A stretch of 64,000 nucleotides of DNA from JAAYDS01 sp012729155 (GTDB taxonomy: Bacteria; Chloroflexota; Anaerolineae; UBA1429): positions 68,967 through 132,966 of the forward strand of contig DAIPBO010000007.1 of the NCBI GenBank assembly GCA_036774405.1, written 5' to 3'. Shown piece after piece: positions 43,262-53,239 of the stretch. Both the position numbers and the translations under genes were made by a program. The number at the start of each line of letters is the position of its first letter. Position 1 is the stretch's first letter. The notes beneath the pieces were generated by a model. That model was not told where the DNA came from. It saw nothing but the letters and a program-made list of their open reading frames with translations, and searched no databases.

Positions 43262-44608
43262 ATGGAACTGGCCGAGCTCGTCGCCCAACTCGATGCGTAT
43301 GATGGCGCCCAACGGCAGGGCGCTCTGCAGCAGCTTGTCGGCCTGGAGCAGAGTGGCGATCTGGCGCCAGCTCAGCCTGGCGAGGGCTTTAACCTACACG
43401 CCCATACTTTCTTCTCTTATAGCGGCGCTGGCTACTCGCCAACGCATCTGGCCTGGCGTGCCCATCGTCAGGGCTGGTGGGCGCTGGGCACCGTTGACTT
43501 TGATGTACTCGATGGCGTAGACGAGACATTTTCGGCCGCGGATCTGCTCGGTCTGCGAGCGGCCGCCGGCATCGAGACGCGGGTCTATGTACCAGAGCTG
43601 GCCGAAGCCGAGAGCAACTCGCCGGGCGAGCCGGGCATCATGTATCTGGTAGGCGTTGGCTTGGCGTCGTCGTCGCCGGCCGCAGGGGCGGTAGATACCC
43701 TAACCGACATGCGCTCCCGCGCCCAGAGTCGTAACCGCGAGATGATCGCCCGCATCAATGCCTATCTCGCGCCAGTGTCGATCGACCTTGAGCGCGACGC
43801 GGCGCCGCTCACACCTGCAGGCAATGTAACCGAGCGACACATCCTGGTTGCCTATGACGCGGCCGCTCGACGGCGGTATCACCGGCGCAGCGATCTGGTG
43901 GCTTTCTGGGCAGACCGGCTTGGAATGCCCCTTGAGCACGTCGACGCCATGCTCGGAGATACCCCCTACCCGCACGACGCCATACGCAACAGACTGATGA
44001 AGCGTGGCGGGGTCGGCTATTCGCAACCGGACGCTGGTACCTTTCCATCGCTATGCGACGTCGTACAGGCCACCGTGGCATGCGGGGCCGTGCCGACCTA
44101 CGCCTTTCTAGACGGCAGTAGCGGTGCCGAGTCGCGCCTCGAAGAGCTGCTCGAGCTGATGGTCGACCATGGCATCGGTGGCATGACCATCATCCCCGAC
44201 CGCAACTGGAACATCTCGGACCCTGCGACCAAGGCGGCGCGCCTAGCGGATCTGTCGAGGGCCATGCAGTTGGCCGAGGCGCTATCATTGCCGGTGTTGG
44301 CGGGCACCGAAATGAACAAGCCCGGGCAGCGTGAGATGGACGATTTCGACGCCGTCGAATTGCGGCCCTACTGGCCGGCTTTCAAGCGTGGTGCAGCCTG
44401 GCTGTGGGGTCACACAGCAATGGCACGTCGCTTTGGGTGCGGCCATCAGAGTAGCTGGGCACGAGGCTGGATGCCCTCTCGCTCAGCGCGCCTCGGCTTT
44501 TTTGCTGCGCTGGGCAGCTCTCTGGCGGCCAACGACCCACGCTGGGAACAGGTCGAGCAGGCCCTCGTGCAGGGACCCGAGGGCATCCTGGCGGCTCTGA
44601 CGCACTAG
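43262..44608 (+). CDS. PHP-domain phosphoesterase-like protein
   Basis: 448 residues. FNLHAHTFFSYSGAGYSP near 45 is the first PHP metal motif (HxH), with LGTVDFDVLDG in the place of the second motif, where most members have TDHD; so one His is replaced by Phe. Later HILVAYDAAARRRYHRR and PVLAGTEMNKPGQ follow, the last being a PHP-like EMN site. PHP proteins are metal-dependent phosphatases or proofreading exonucleases. A role in sugar-phosphate or nucleotide hydrolysis is possible, but substrate and activity are unknown. Ribosome site before ATG 43262 is weak. Confidence 0.8.
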   Translation: MELAELVAQLDAYDGAQRQGALQQLVGLEQSGDLAPAQPGEGFNLHAHTFFSYSGAGYSPTHLAWRAHRQGWWALGTVDFDVLDGVDETFSAADLLGLRAAAGIETRVYVPELAEAESNSPGEPGIMYLVGVGLASSSPAAGAVDTLTDMRSRAQSRNREMIARINAYLAPVSIDLERDAAPLTPAGNVTERHILVAYDAAARRRYHRRSDLVAFWADRLGMPLEHVDAMLGDTPYPHDAIRNRLMKRGGVGYSQPDAGTFPSLCDVVQATVACGAVPTYAFLDGSSGAESRLEELLELMVDHGIGGMTIIPDRNWNISDPATKAARLADLSRAMQLAEALSLPVLAGTEMNKPGQREMDDFDAVELRPYWPAFKRGAAWLWGHTAMARRFGCGHQSSWARGWMPSRSARLGFFAALGSSLAANDPRWEQVEQALVQGPEGILAALTH

Positions 44609-44643
44609 CCTCCTGCCCAGCCTTCGCACGGCGCCGCCACGCA

Positions 44644-44672
44644 TTGACGCCGTAACTGCGCTCCCCTATACT
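44644..44672 (+). promoter_or_regulatory. promoter of mutS
   Basis: TTGACG (44644-44649), 17 bases, TATACT (44667-44672), 28 bases before the ATG. Confidence 0.7.
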
Positions 44673-44699
44673 CGGTTCACCTCGACAGGCCATGGGACG

Positions 44700-47342
44700 A
44701 TGCCAGCAGACACGCCTATCCGGCAGCAGTATCTCACGATCAAGCGTCAGCACCCTGACGCCATTCTGTTTTTCCGTCTGGGCGACTTTTACGAGACCTT
44801 TGACGACGATGCCCGCACCGTTGCTGCCGAGCTCGACATCGTGCTCACGTCACGGAATGTGGCCCAGGGCAAGCGTGTGCCCATGGCCGGGGTGCCCTAT
44901 CATGCAGCTGAGGGGTACATCGGACAGCTGATCTCCAAAGGTTACAAGGTGGCCGTCTGCGAACAGATCGGTGAGCAGCCCACCAGAGGGTTGATGCCAC
45001 GTCAGGTGGTGCGTGTGGTGACGCCGGGGACAGTGGTCGAGGACGACCTGCTTGATGGCGGCCTGAATAACTACCTCGCCGCGATGGTTTATGGGGAGGC
45101 TCGCGCGGGCATCGCCTATGCTGATATCACCACCGGTGAGTTCCGCGCCACAGAACTGAGCCATCAGAACCTGGCTGAGGCAGTGCGTGAGCTGGACCGG
45201 CTGTCGCCTGCTGAGTTGATCATCGGTGACGGTGGCCATCCCTGCCTCGAGCACGGTACGCAGGCCACAGCCGAGGCCAAACAACGACTGCCCATGCTCG
45301 AAGTGTTGCACAGCGCCATCACGCTCTATGACCAGTGGCGCTTTGACGAATCCATCTGCGAGCGAGCTTTGCGCGAGCATCTGCAGGCCGCCTCACTGGC
45401 CGGTTTTGGCCTCGACGATCAGCCACTGGCCATGAGAGCTGCTGGCGTGTTGGTACAGTATCTGCAAGAGAACCAGCCGTCAGCGCTGACGCAGCTGCGT
45501 CGCGTTAGCGTGTACAGCACCAGCGCCTTTATGACGCTCGATCTTACGACGCGACGGAATCTAGAGATCACCGAGACCATCCGCAGCCGTGGTGTGCGCG
45601 GATCGCTGCTATGGGTGCTCGATCGTACGCTAACGCCCATGGGTGCACGACTGTTGCGCCGCTGGCTTGGCGAGCCGCTGCTCGACCAGCGTAGCCTCGG
45701 GCAGCGGCTGGGTTGGGTCGCGAGATTCCACGGCGACGCGCAGCTGCGCGAGGCATTGCGTCTGGCGCTTCGTCCCATCGGAGACATCGAGAGATTGACA
45801 GGGCGCGTGGTACAGCGCATCGCGCGCCCGCGCGACCTGACGGCTCTGCAGGCCTCTCTGGCACAGCTGCCTGCAGTTACCAGGGCGCTCTCAGAGGGCG
45901 TCAAGCAGTCTCCACTCGAAGACGAAACGAGTTGTCTGTTCAGCACTGCTGACGCCGATGCGCTCAACGACGTCGCCGACGGCATCGCGCGAGCCCTGGT
46001 AGATGAGCCACCGCTGTCACCTGCGGCGGGCAGGCTATTCCGACGGGGCTATGATGCCGAGCTGGATGCGATCGAAGACTCGGTGGCAGCTGCTAGAGAA
46101 TGGGTTGCGGCCCTGGAGAGTGTTGAGCGCGAACGCACGGGCATCCGGTCTCTCAAGGTCGGCTACAACAAGGTGTTTGGCTACTACCTTGAGGTCACCC
46201 ACGCCAATAGCGAGGCCGTGCCGACGGACTATATTCGCAAGCAGACGCTGGTGAACGCCGAGCGGTACATCACCCCCGAGCTCAAGGACAAGGAAGCCCT
46301 GATTCTGAGTGCTGAAGAGCGCATCCAGGAGATCGAGCAGAACCTCTACACCAACCTGCTCGACGAACTAGCCCAACACGCCGAAGCGCTGCTCACCGAA
46401 GCGCGCGCCATCTCCTACCTCGATGTGTATGCTTCTTTTGCCGATGTGGCCGCACAGCACGGCTACACTCGGCCCGAGATCTCCGCTGACGACCGCATCG
46501 AGATTGTGGCGGGGCGCCATCCGGTCGTCGAGCAGACGTTGGCTGATGCCCTCTTTGTGCCCAACGACACTTGCCTGACGCCCGAGGAATCGATCCACAT
46601 CATCACCGGGCCCAACATGAGCGGCAAATCGACCTACCTGCGGCAGGTAGCGCTGATCGTGCTGCTGGCCCAGATCGGATCATTTGTGCCAGCGAAGCGG
46701 GCTCATATCGGCCTGGTCGATCGCATCTTTGCGCGTGTTGGCGCCCAGGACGAGATCGCTGCTGGCCAGAGTACTTTTATGGTCGAAATGGTTGAGCTGG
46801 CAAACATCATGAATCACGCTACGTCGCGCAGCCTCCTGATCCTCGACGAGATAGGCCGGGGCACCAGCACGTATGATGGCATCTCGATCGCCTGGGCAGC
46901 TGTAGAACATCTGCAGGCCTTCAGGCCCTCGCCCCCGCGCACGCTTTTTGCCACCCACTACCATGAGCTCACCGATCTGCAGGGGTTCATTGCCCAAGTG
47001 CGCAACTATAACGTCGCCGTCAAGAGCGATGGGCAGCAGGTGGTCTTTACCCACTATATCGTTCCTGGCGGAGCAGATCGTAGCTATGGCATCCACGTAG
47101 CTCAGATGGCCGGCCTTCCACGCGAACTGATTCGTCGCGCCTACGAGATACTGTCGGAGCTAGAGGGCGCCACACGTCAAGTGGCCGTGGGCACAGGGCC
47201 GCGAGTGATCAAGGTCAAGCAGTTGGCCTTGTTCGACAGCCATCCAGCGCTAGAGGAGCTACGCTCGCTCGACGTCTCAAAGCTTACGCCGCTCGATGCG
47301 CTCAACACGCTGGCACGGCTGCAACAACAGCTCGATGCCTAA
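44700..47342 (+). CDS. mutS: DNA mismatch repair protein MutS
   Basis: 880 residues. The mismatch-reading F-x-E motif is F30-Y31-E32 in RLGDFYETF; the connector, core and clamp domains follow, then Walker A GPNMSGKST at 637-645 and Walker B/signature ILDEIGRGTSTYDG near 715-728. MutS binds mispairs and recruits MutL. The gene has its own promoter and no ribosome site of note (GACAGGCC). No mutL is in the window. It overlaps the next gene by 8 bases. Confidence 0.97.
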   Translation: MPADTPIRQQYLTIKRQHPDAILFFRLGDFYETFDDDARTVAAELDIVLTSRNVAQGKRVPMAGVPYHAAEGYIGQLISKGYKVAVCEQIGEQPTRGLMPRQVVRVVTPGTVVEDDLLDGGLNNYLAAMVYGEARAGIAYADITTGEFRATELSHQNLAEAVRELDRLSPAELIIGDGGHPCLEHGTQATAEAKQRLPMLEVLHSAITLYDQWRFDESICERALREHLQAASLAGFGLDDQPLAMRAAGVLVQYLQENQPSALTQLRRVSVYSTSAFMTLDLTTRRNLEITETIRSRGVRGSLLWVLDRTLTPMGARLLRRWLGEPLLDQRSLGQRLGWVARFHGDAQLREALRLALRPIGDIERLTGRVVQRIARPRDLTALQASLAQLPAVTRALSEGVKQSPLEDETSCLFSTADADALNDVADGIARALVDEPPLSPAAGRLFRRGYDAELDAIEDSVAAAREWVAALESVERERTGIRSLKVGYNKVFGYYLEVTHANSEAVPTDYIRKQTLVNAERYITPELKDKEALILSAEERIQEIEQNLYTNLLDELAQHAEALLTEARAISYLDVYASFADVAAQHGYTRPEISADDRIEIVAGRHPVVEQTLADALFVPNDTCLTPEESIHIITGPNMSGKSTYLRQVALIVLLAQIGSFVPAKRAHIGLVDRIFARVGAQDEIAAGQSTFMVEMVELANIMNHATSRSLLILDEIGRGTSTYDGISIAWAAVEHLQAFRPSPPRTLFATHYHELTDLQGFIAQVRNYNVAVKSDGQQVVFTHYIVPGGADRSYGIHVAQMAGLPRELIRRAYEILSELEGATRQVAVGTGPRVIKVKQLALFDSHPALEELRSLDVSKLTPLDALNTLARLQQQLDA

Positions 47343-49764
47343 GCTCTCGTGGTCTGCTCCCGCCAGACGCTGGAGCTCGACGCTGATTTTGCTGGCGGTT
47401 CTAGCCGCTCTTGCGGCGCTGTGGAATCCGTCTGTCGCTGTGCGCAGAGATATCCAGGATCGTGCCACCTGGGCGCCGATGCCACTCTCACCCCACACCC
47501 GCATCTCACAGACTTTTGCCTCACTACAGAACGGGCTGGACACGGTTGAAGTGATTCTGGCCCATTACCGCTCCAGTACTGCTTTGCCGCCCGAGCTTGA
47601 GCTATGTATGCAGATCTACCTGGCCGACACGGGCGCCACCGTGAGCCCTGTGGTATGCCAACCGATCGCGCACCTGGCACACAACAGCCGCGTGCGGCTG
47701 ACTATCCCAGAGCTGCGCCGCTCTCGTATGATCGCTTACCGCGCCGACTTTTGGAGCAACCAGCCTGCCGCCATATCACTTTGGGCCAGCCGCGAGGAGG
47801 CCTATGCCCACGGAGAGTTACGGGCCGCAGGGCAGGCCATCGGCGGCGATCTGGTCATGGCCGCGAGTCACCGCTATCGCTTCACTGATGCGTTGGCCGA
47901 TCTGGCTCGCCTGCTCGACGGCTGGGCCTGGCCCCTCGCGTGCCTGGGCCTCTTGTTGACGACGCCTGGCCTGGCACTGTGCCTGTGGCTCAAGCGGCCG
48001 CTTTACCTGGCACTGCCTCTTTCGTTGGCGACATGGCCACTGGCGCTCCTTTGGCTGGCGACGCTCGGAGCTCCATATGGCCCCTTGGTCATCTGGATGG
48101 TGCTTGCACTTTCTCTGGCCGCTACAGCTGCGGGCCTCATCTGCAATCGTCACATACGTCTCAAATGGCTTGCGGCGTTGCGGGCGCCAACCACCTGCCT
48201 GCTCGTCAGTGTGACGGCGCTCTCGCTGGCCGTCCGCCTGCTGAATGTCCGTGAGCTGGTGTTACCTAACTGGGTCGACTCGCTGCACCATACCGCGATC
48301 ACCCAGCTCATCGTCGAGGCACAGGGGCTGCCCGCTGATGGTGGACGGTTTGTGGCGTTGCCGGGCTTTTACTACCACTTTGGGTTCCATGCCCTTGCCG
48401 CCGCGCTGCGCCAAGTTGCTGGTATCACCAGTCATGAGGCGGTGTTGATCGCGGGACAGGGGGCACTGGCTCTGGCTCCAGTTGGCGTCTATGCGCTCGC
48501 CAAGGGGTTAGGGAGCAGCCACAGAGCTGCAGTGATCGGCGCCATCGTCGTCGGGTGCTGGTCATACATGCCTGCCTACTATGCAAGTTGGGGGCGCTAC
48601 CCACAGATGGCCGGCTTGCTGCTAGCTGCCGGTGCAATGCCCTCCATCTGGCGACTGGCATCGGCCCAAAGGCCTGGCTGGCGCCTTGTGGTGTCTACCG
48701 GTTTGCTTGTGGGCGCCCTGCTGTTGACGCACTATCGCATCCTAGCCCTACTCGTACCCTGGGGTCTGGTGCTGCTGCTGCGGCTGCTGGTCCATCGCCG
48801 CTGGGCGAGGCTCTCGCCTGCTGCCCTGGCCGTCAGCGCCGCGCTGTTGGCAACCGCACCCTGGCTGGGGCGGCTCCTGGGCCCTTTTGTAGCCCAGTTC
48901 TCAGCCTACTATGGCACCCTAGTGACTGCACCTGCTGCAGATGACGCCTGGCCATGGGCTCTGATGGCATATCGCTGGTCGCCACTGCTGCTGGGTGCCG
49001 CTGGTGCTGGGCTTGTGGGCGCAGTGCTGCGCCGCCGTTGGAGCGTCGCGGCCCTGGGGCTATGGGCAGGCCTGTCAGTGCTGGTGCCCAATCTGCACTG
49101 GATCGGCCTGCCAGACCTCTGGCTGGTGAATAATACCACGGTCGCCATTGCCTATTGGCTGCCAGTGGGGGTGTTGGTCGGCTGGCTTGTAGCAGAGATG
49201 CTCCACTGGATTGAGCGGCGATCAGGCGTTAAAGCGCGAATCCGAGGGCTCAGGCTCGCCGGCCTTGCAGTAGCGCTCGGCCTCTCACTGTGGGGTGCCT
49301 GGCTCCACGTCGACGTGATCAACCCTGGCACAGTGCTCGCCACACCAGATGACCTCACTGCTGCGGCCTGGGCCCGCCAGCATCTGCCAGAAGATGCGCT
49401 GGTGCTCGTCAACAGCACTCACTGGACCAACACGGCGCGTCGCGGTAGTGACGCCGGCTGGTGGCTGCCGCTGCTGGGGAGTTGCGCCGTTACCTTGCCA
49501 AATGCCCTGTATATCCAGGGAGGGCGCCAGCGCTTTGACGAGGCAAACCAGTTGGCCATCGCAGTTGAAGAGGCGTTTGACTTGTGTGCACCAGACCTAC
49601 TGCGCCAACTGGCGTCGCGCGGGGTCACTCACGTCTATGTTGGCGCTGCGGGTGGCCCGTTGACGCCTGCCCGCCTGGATGCCTGTCGAGCATACGTGCC
49701 ACTGTACGTCTACGGGCCAACGCGCTTTTACGCGTTCTCGCCCGAGTCTGTAGCCTCGCGCTGA
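47335..49764 (+). CDS. polytopic membrane protein, possible GT-C type glycosyltransferase
   Basis: 809 residues. One N-terminal helix (STLILLAVLAALAAL), an extracellular beta-rich domain of about 130 residues, then at least ten transmembrane helices and a C-terminal soluble tail. The loop after the third helix pair reads WVDSLHHTAITQLI and then GFYYHFGFHALA, an Asp/His-rich face of the kind seen in GT-C lipid-linked sugar transferases. No family can be named with confidence (DUF6541-like is one candidate). ATG 47335 overlaps the mutS stop by 8 bases. Its 3' end overlaps the converging regulator gene by 37 bases. Confidence 0.7.
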   Translation: MPKLSWSAPARRWSSTLILLAVLAALAALWNPSVAVRRDIQDRATWAPMPLSPHTRISQTFASLQNGLDTVEVILAHYRSSTALPPELELCMQIYLADTGATVSPVVCQPIAHLAHNSRVRLTIPELRRSRMIAYRADFWSNQPAAISLWASREEAYAHGELRAAGQAIGGDLVMAASHRYRFTDALADLARLLDGWAWPLACLGLLLTTPGLALCLWLKRPLYLALPLSLATWPLALLWLATLGAPYGPLVIWMVLALSLAATAAGLICNRHIRLKWLAALRAPTTCLLVSVTALSLAVRLLNVRELVLPNWVDSLHHTAITQLIVEAQGLPADGGRFVALPGFYYHFGFHALAAALRQVAGITSHEAVLIAGQGALALAPVGVYALAKGLGSSHRAAVIGAIVVGCWSYMPAYYASWGRYPQMAGLLLAAGAMPSIWRLASAQRPGWRLVVSTGLLVGALLLTHYRILALLVPWGLVLLLRLLVHRRWARLSPAALAVSAALLATAPWLGRLLGPFVAQFSAYYGTLVTAPAADDAWPWALMAYRWSPLLLGAAGAGLVGAVLRRRWSVAALGLWAGLSVLVPNLHWIGLPDLWLVNNTTVAIAYWLPVGVLVGWLVAEMLHWIERRSGVKARIRGLRLAGLAVALGLSLWGAWLHVDVINPGTVLATPDDLTAAAWARQHLPEDALVLVNSTHWTNTARRGSDAGWWLPLLGSCAVTLPNALYIQGGRQRFDEANQLAIAVEEAFDLCAPDLLRQLASRGVTHVYVGAAGGPLTPARLDACRAYVPLYVYGPTRFYAFSPESVASR

Positions 49765-51680
49765 GCCAAGGTGCGCTCCATTTGTGCCAGGGTATCAGCC
49801 ACTTCTTCGATGGCCACACGCTGCTTACGATAGTAATCCGACTCGCTCATCGCCAGTCGCGCGGCGATATCGCGAATACGCAACCCCTGCACAAAGCGCA
49901 TCTCCAGGATGTTGTATAGCGTCCACTCACTGGCGGTGAGGCTGCGGTGGCCATCTGGCCTGAGCCGTTCGATGGCTTCTTGCAGCACAGAGCGCATCGC
50001 CCGTGCGGGCACGCCGTCATGCGCCGGCAGACGTTCGGTGACCACGCGCATGCGGATGAGAGGGCTCCTGCTGAGCTTGGGCCCCCCCCAGAACTGGGCG
50101 AGGGCCTCTTTTACGGCCTGGACGAAGCCAGGCGCGGCAGCGGGATCGATATCGAGCTGCTGCAACGCCCCCCGCTCACCAGCATATACAGGAGCCGACC
50201 GCCATCGCTGAATCTGTGAGAGCTCCTGATCGATGCCGCCCAACAGCCCAAAGATACGCTGCTGCAGCCGCATATCTTCCAGCGCCAGCTCGGCACGGCT
50301 GACGAGGCCATAGGCGCTCTCTAGCTCTTCATCGCTGAATCGGGCCTGGCCGTTGGTGGCGCGCAAGCCCAGGATGCCCAGCATAGAGCCATCTGCACGG
50401 CTCTTGAGCGGCACCAGCCAGTGCCCGTCAGCCTGCACAAAGTCCTCGTTGCCCACAAAGTCATCCATACGGCTCGCCGACAACTGCTGTAGCAGTACCC
50501 CCAAAGTACCTTGCGTGACGAAAGCGGTTGTGGCTGGCGGTGTGCCGCACGAGACGCGCGTAGCCAGCTCGCCATTCTGCATGGTCACCACAAAACCAGA
50601 TGTGGCTCGCAGTAGCTCACAGAGCGAAAGTAGCGTGTTCTCGAGAATCTGCTCGAGGTCGGTCGTAGTCAGCAGGTGCTCCTCGAGGCGCTGAATGCGG
50701 TTGACCTCTTCGCGATCCGCGCGGTAGAGCAGGCGATCGAGAGCTGGCTTGCCCAGGTTGATCAGCACCTGCATCACGACGATCGAGCCAGCGACGGCAA
50801 AGATCAGCACAGTGTCACGATCCAAGCCAAACACCGAGGAGACGCGCGGTACAGCCAGCATCAGCGAGATCGCGATGGCCGCCACCAGTGGGCCCCTCAG
50901 CATAAAGTGAACAAGGCGATGCTTGACCACGCGATCGGGCAGGAGCACGCCCTGATAGGCCACGATGTAGCCGATAACCACCGTCATCAGCGCAATGCCG
51001 AGGTTGCCCAGGAGCGTCAGCACCGACACGACGCGCGGCGTGAGGACCTGAGCGGCCGTCGGAATCAGCAAGTAAGGAAAGACGCCCAGAGAGGGCGCTA
51101 CAAAGGCCAGCATCAGGTAAGACATACGCCGACGAGATGTGGTGGTGAGGCAGAGGCTACGCGCACGGCTGATATTGACCCAGCCGCTGACGCTGGTTAC
51201 CGCATAGTACATGGCAAACGCCCAAAAGAAGGGGCCAGGCGTGAGGTGCAGGATGTTGCCCTGCTCGGTGAGCCGCCCTACGATGAGGTCGCTACCGAAG
51301 GTGAACAACAGGGCCACCACACCGAGGGCATAGGCCAACGCCACCCCCCAGTTGCGCCGCGGTGAGCGGTACATACTGCTGAGCAGAGCATCGGAAAAAT
51401 GAAGGTAGGCGGCTGGAACCATGGCAATGCCCAGCCACTGGGCGCGCAACCAAAACTCGGCAGCCTCGCGGGTCACTGCGCCGGCCATCAGCACATCGGC
51501 GCTGTACACGGCCGCCACAAAGGCGATCAGCGCACAGAACGCCCTCGCCACTGAGCTGCGTAGATTATTGGTGAGCACATAGATAAAGAGCGAGAACCCG
51601 ATGACGGCATTGACCGAGGAAAGGATCAGGTTGCCCAGCTCCAGCGCCCGCACCAGGAGATCGGGGATCATGGAGATCAT
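49728..51680 (-). CDS. membrane-bound one-component regulator (7TM-type sensor, GAF, HTH)
   Basis: 650 residues. Eight or so hydrophobic helices fill the first ~310 residues, of the kind that begin 7TM histidine kinases. A short coiled linker leads to a GAF domain (about 345-490), and the last ~60 residues contain a helix-turn-helix (LRIRDIAARLAMSESDYYRKQ) like sigma70 region 4 or recombinase HTHs. No histidine kinase or receiver domain is present. It could sense a membrane signal and bind DNA while still embedded. It starts 6 bases after cdsA, so it is the last gene of the rpsB-cdsA operon. Ribosome site absent or very weak. Confidence 0.75.
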   Translation of the reverse strand: MISMIPDLLVRALELGNLILSSVNAVIGFSLFIYVLTNNLRSSVARAFCALIAFVAAVYSADVLMAGAVTREAAEFWLRAQWLGIAMVPAAYLHFSDALLSSMYRSPRRNWGVALAYALGVVALLFTFGSDLIVGRLTEQGNILHLTPGPFFWAFAMYYAVTSVSGWVNISRARSLCLTTTSRRRMSYLMLAFVAPSLGVFPYLLIPTAAQVLTPRVVSVLTLLGNLGIALMTVVIGYIVAYQGVLLPDRVVKHRLVHFMLRGPLVAAIAISLMLAVPRVSSVFGLDRDTVLIFAVAGSIVVMQVLINLGKPALDRLLYRADREEVNRIQRLEEHLLTTTDLEQILENTLLSLCELLRATSGFVVTMQNGELATRVSCGTPPATTAFVTQGTLGVLLQQLSASRMDDFVGNEDFVQADGHWLVPLKSRADGSMLGILGLRATNGQARFSDEELESAYGLVSRAELALEDMRLQQRIFGLLGGIDQELSQIQRWRSAPVYAGERGALQQLDIDPAAAPGFVQAVKEALAQFWGGPKLSRSPLIRMRVVTERLPAHDGVPARAMRSVLQEAIERLRPDGHRSLTASEWTLYNILEMRFVQGLRIRDIAARLAMSESDYYRKQRVAIEEVADTLAQMERTLAQREATDSGENA

Positions 51681-51686
51681 GAGGAG

Positions 51687-52481
51687 CTATAGTCCTGAAA
51701 TCACCAGACTGGCGATGTACATCACTGGCACCACGAAAAGAAGGCTATCAACGCGATCGAGCATGCCCCCGTGGCCCGGGATGAGTTGGCTCGAATCTTT
51801 GACACCAGCCTGGCGCTTGAGCACCGACTCTCCCAGGTCTCCAATGGTGGCAACAGTCACCAGGACAAGGGCAAGCAGCACCGCCACCCACCAGGCCACT
51901 CCAAGCACCAATACGGCAAAGGGCACCACAAACACCAAAGCGCCGAGGATTCCGCCCCAGACGCCTTCCCAGCTCTTCTTGGGGCTGATGCTCTCAGAGA
52001 GGCGGCGACGGCCCCAGCGCACCCCGACGAAATAGGCGCCCGAATCGCTGACCCAGGTGCCCACCAAGCTCAGCACCAGCCACCAGAGCCCCTGTTCACC
52101 AGCTCGCAATCGCACGAAAAAGCTGAGGGCATAAGCCACATACAGAGGCGCCGCCACGCCCACGGCCCAACTCAGCGCCGAACCAGTGCGGTTGTGGCTG
52201 CCCACCTCAATAGCGAGCAGCACCAATGGCAGGCCCAGCACAACCCACTGCAGCATGGCAAGTTGCGGCCAAACGGCATCTGCGATCAGAAGGACGGCCG
52301 TCGGCAACACCACTCCCCTTGCCGGTGCTGCGCCGAGGGGCTGCATCAGTGCGAGCACCTCATTCGACGCCAGCACGGCCACCAGGGCGATGCCCACGGC
52401 AAGCGCATACCCACCGAGCCAGACCACCAGGGCCACCAGAGGCAACAGCACACAGGCGCTCAGCACCCGCTTTGAGAGCAT
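51687..52481 (-). CDS. cdsA: phosphatidate cytidylyltransferase
   Basis: 264 residues, about eight transmembrane helices. The CDP-alcohol signature is intact near the end: SPKKSWEG, then IGDLGESVLKRQAGVKDSSQ and LIPGHGGMLDRVDSL. CdsA makes CDP-diacylglycerol for phospholipid synthesis. Start behind GGAAGGTGGG. Sixth gene of the rpsB operon, 43 bases after uppS. Confidence 0.96.
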   Translation of the reverse strand: MLSKRVLSACVLLPLVALVVWLGGYALAVGIALVAVLASNEVLALMQPLGAAPARGVVLPTAVLLIADAVWPQLAMLQWVVLGLPLVLLAIEVGSHNRTGSALSWAVGVAAPLYVAYALSFFVRLRAGEQGLWWLVLSLVGTWVSDSGAYFVGVRWGRRRLSESISPKKSWEGVWGGILGALVFVVPFAVLVLGVAWWVAVLLALVLVTVATIGDLGESVLKRQAGVKDSSQLIPGHGGMLDRVDSLLFVVPVMYIASLVISGL

Positions 52482-52524
52482 CCCACCTTCCTTGCGCCGG
52501 GCAAAGCAGCCAATCGCAGCTGCT

Positions 52525-53238
52525 TCACTGATTCAGTCCGCCATATCGTCGTTCACGAGCCTGGTACGCAAGCAGCGCCTTCAGAAGCTCCTCACGATCA
52601 AAATCAGGCCAGTAGACCACCGTACTGTAGTACTCGGCGTAGGCAGCCTCCCAGATCAGAAAATTGCTGAGGCGCATTTCACCGGCGGTACGGATGATGA
52701 GGTCTACGTCGGGGAGCCCAGCGGTGCTGAGCACCTCGGCGATGGCCTGCTCGTCGATCTGCGCGGGGCTGATCCCACGCTCAACGAGCGTGCGCACCGC
52801 CTGCACGATGTCAGCACGGCCTCCATAGTTGAAGGCGACGTTAAGCTGCAACCGCTGATTGTGCTGCGTGAGCGTTTCAGCGTGCCGGATGCCCGTTAGC
52901 AGCAGGCGAGGCACGCCTTGTTCGGCACCGATATGGCGGATGCGCACACCATTCGCGTGCAGCTTTCCCAACTCATCGCGAAGGGCCGCAGACATGAGCG
53001 ACATCAACGCGTCGACCTCTTGTCTCGGCCGCTTCCAGTTCTCTGTTGAGAATGCATACAGCGTCAGGATGGGCACGGCGAACTCGACAGCGGCCTCAAT
53101 CACTCGCCGCAGGTTCTCGGTGCCAGCCCGATGCCCGGCACTGCGCGGCAGACCACGCTGCTGTGCCCAGCGCCCATTGCCGTCCATGATGATGCCGACA
53201 TGCTGCGGCACACGGTATAGTGCCGGTTGCTCTGACAC
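52525..53238 (-). CDS. uppS: isoprenyl (undecaprenyl) diphosphate synthase
   Basis: 237 residues. The cis-prenyltransferase signature IMDGNGRWAQQRGLPRSAGH carries the catalytic Asp; FSTENWKRP and RTAGEMRLSNFLIWEAAYAE follow. It makes the C55 lipid carrier for cell-wall sugars. GTG 53238 begins one base after the frr stop, with GAGG inside the end of frr; a longer open frame upstream into frr is not needed. Confidence 0.95.
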   Translation of the reverse strand: MSEQPALYRVPQHVGIIMDGNGRWAQQRGLPRSAGHRAGTENLRRVIEAAVEFAVPILTLYAFSTENWKRPRQEVDALMSLMSAALRDELGKLHANGVRIRHIGAEQGVPRLLLTGIRHAETLTQHNQRLQLNVAFNYGGRADIVQAVRTLVERGISPAQIDEQAIAEVLSTAGLPDVDLIIRTAGEMRLSNFLIWEAAYAEYYSTVVYWPDFDREELLKALLAYQARERRYGGLNQ

Positions 53239-53239
53239 G

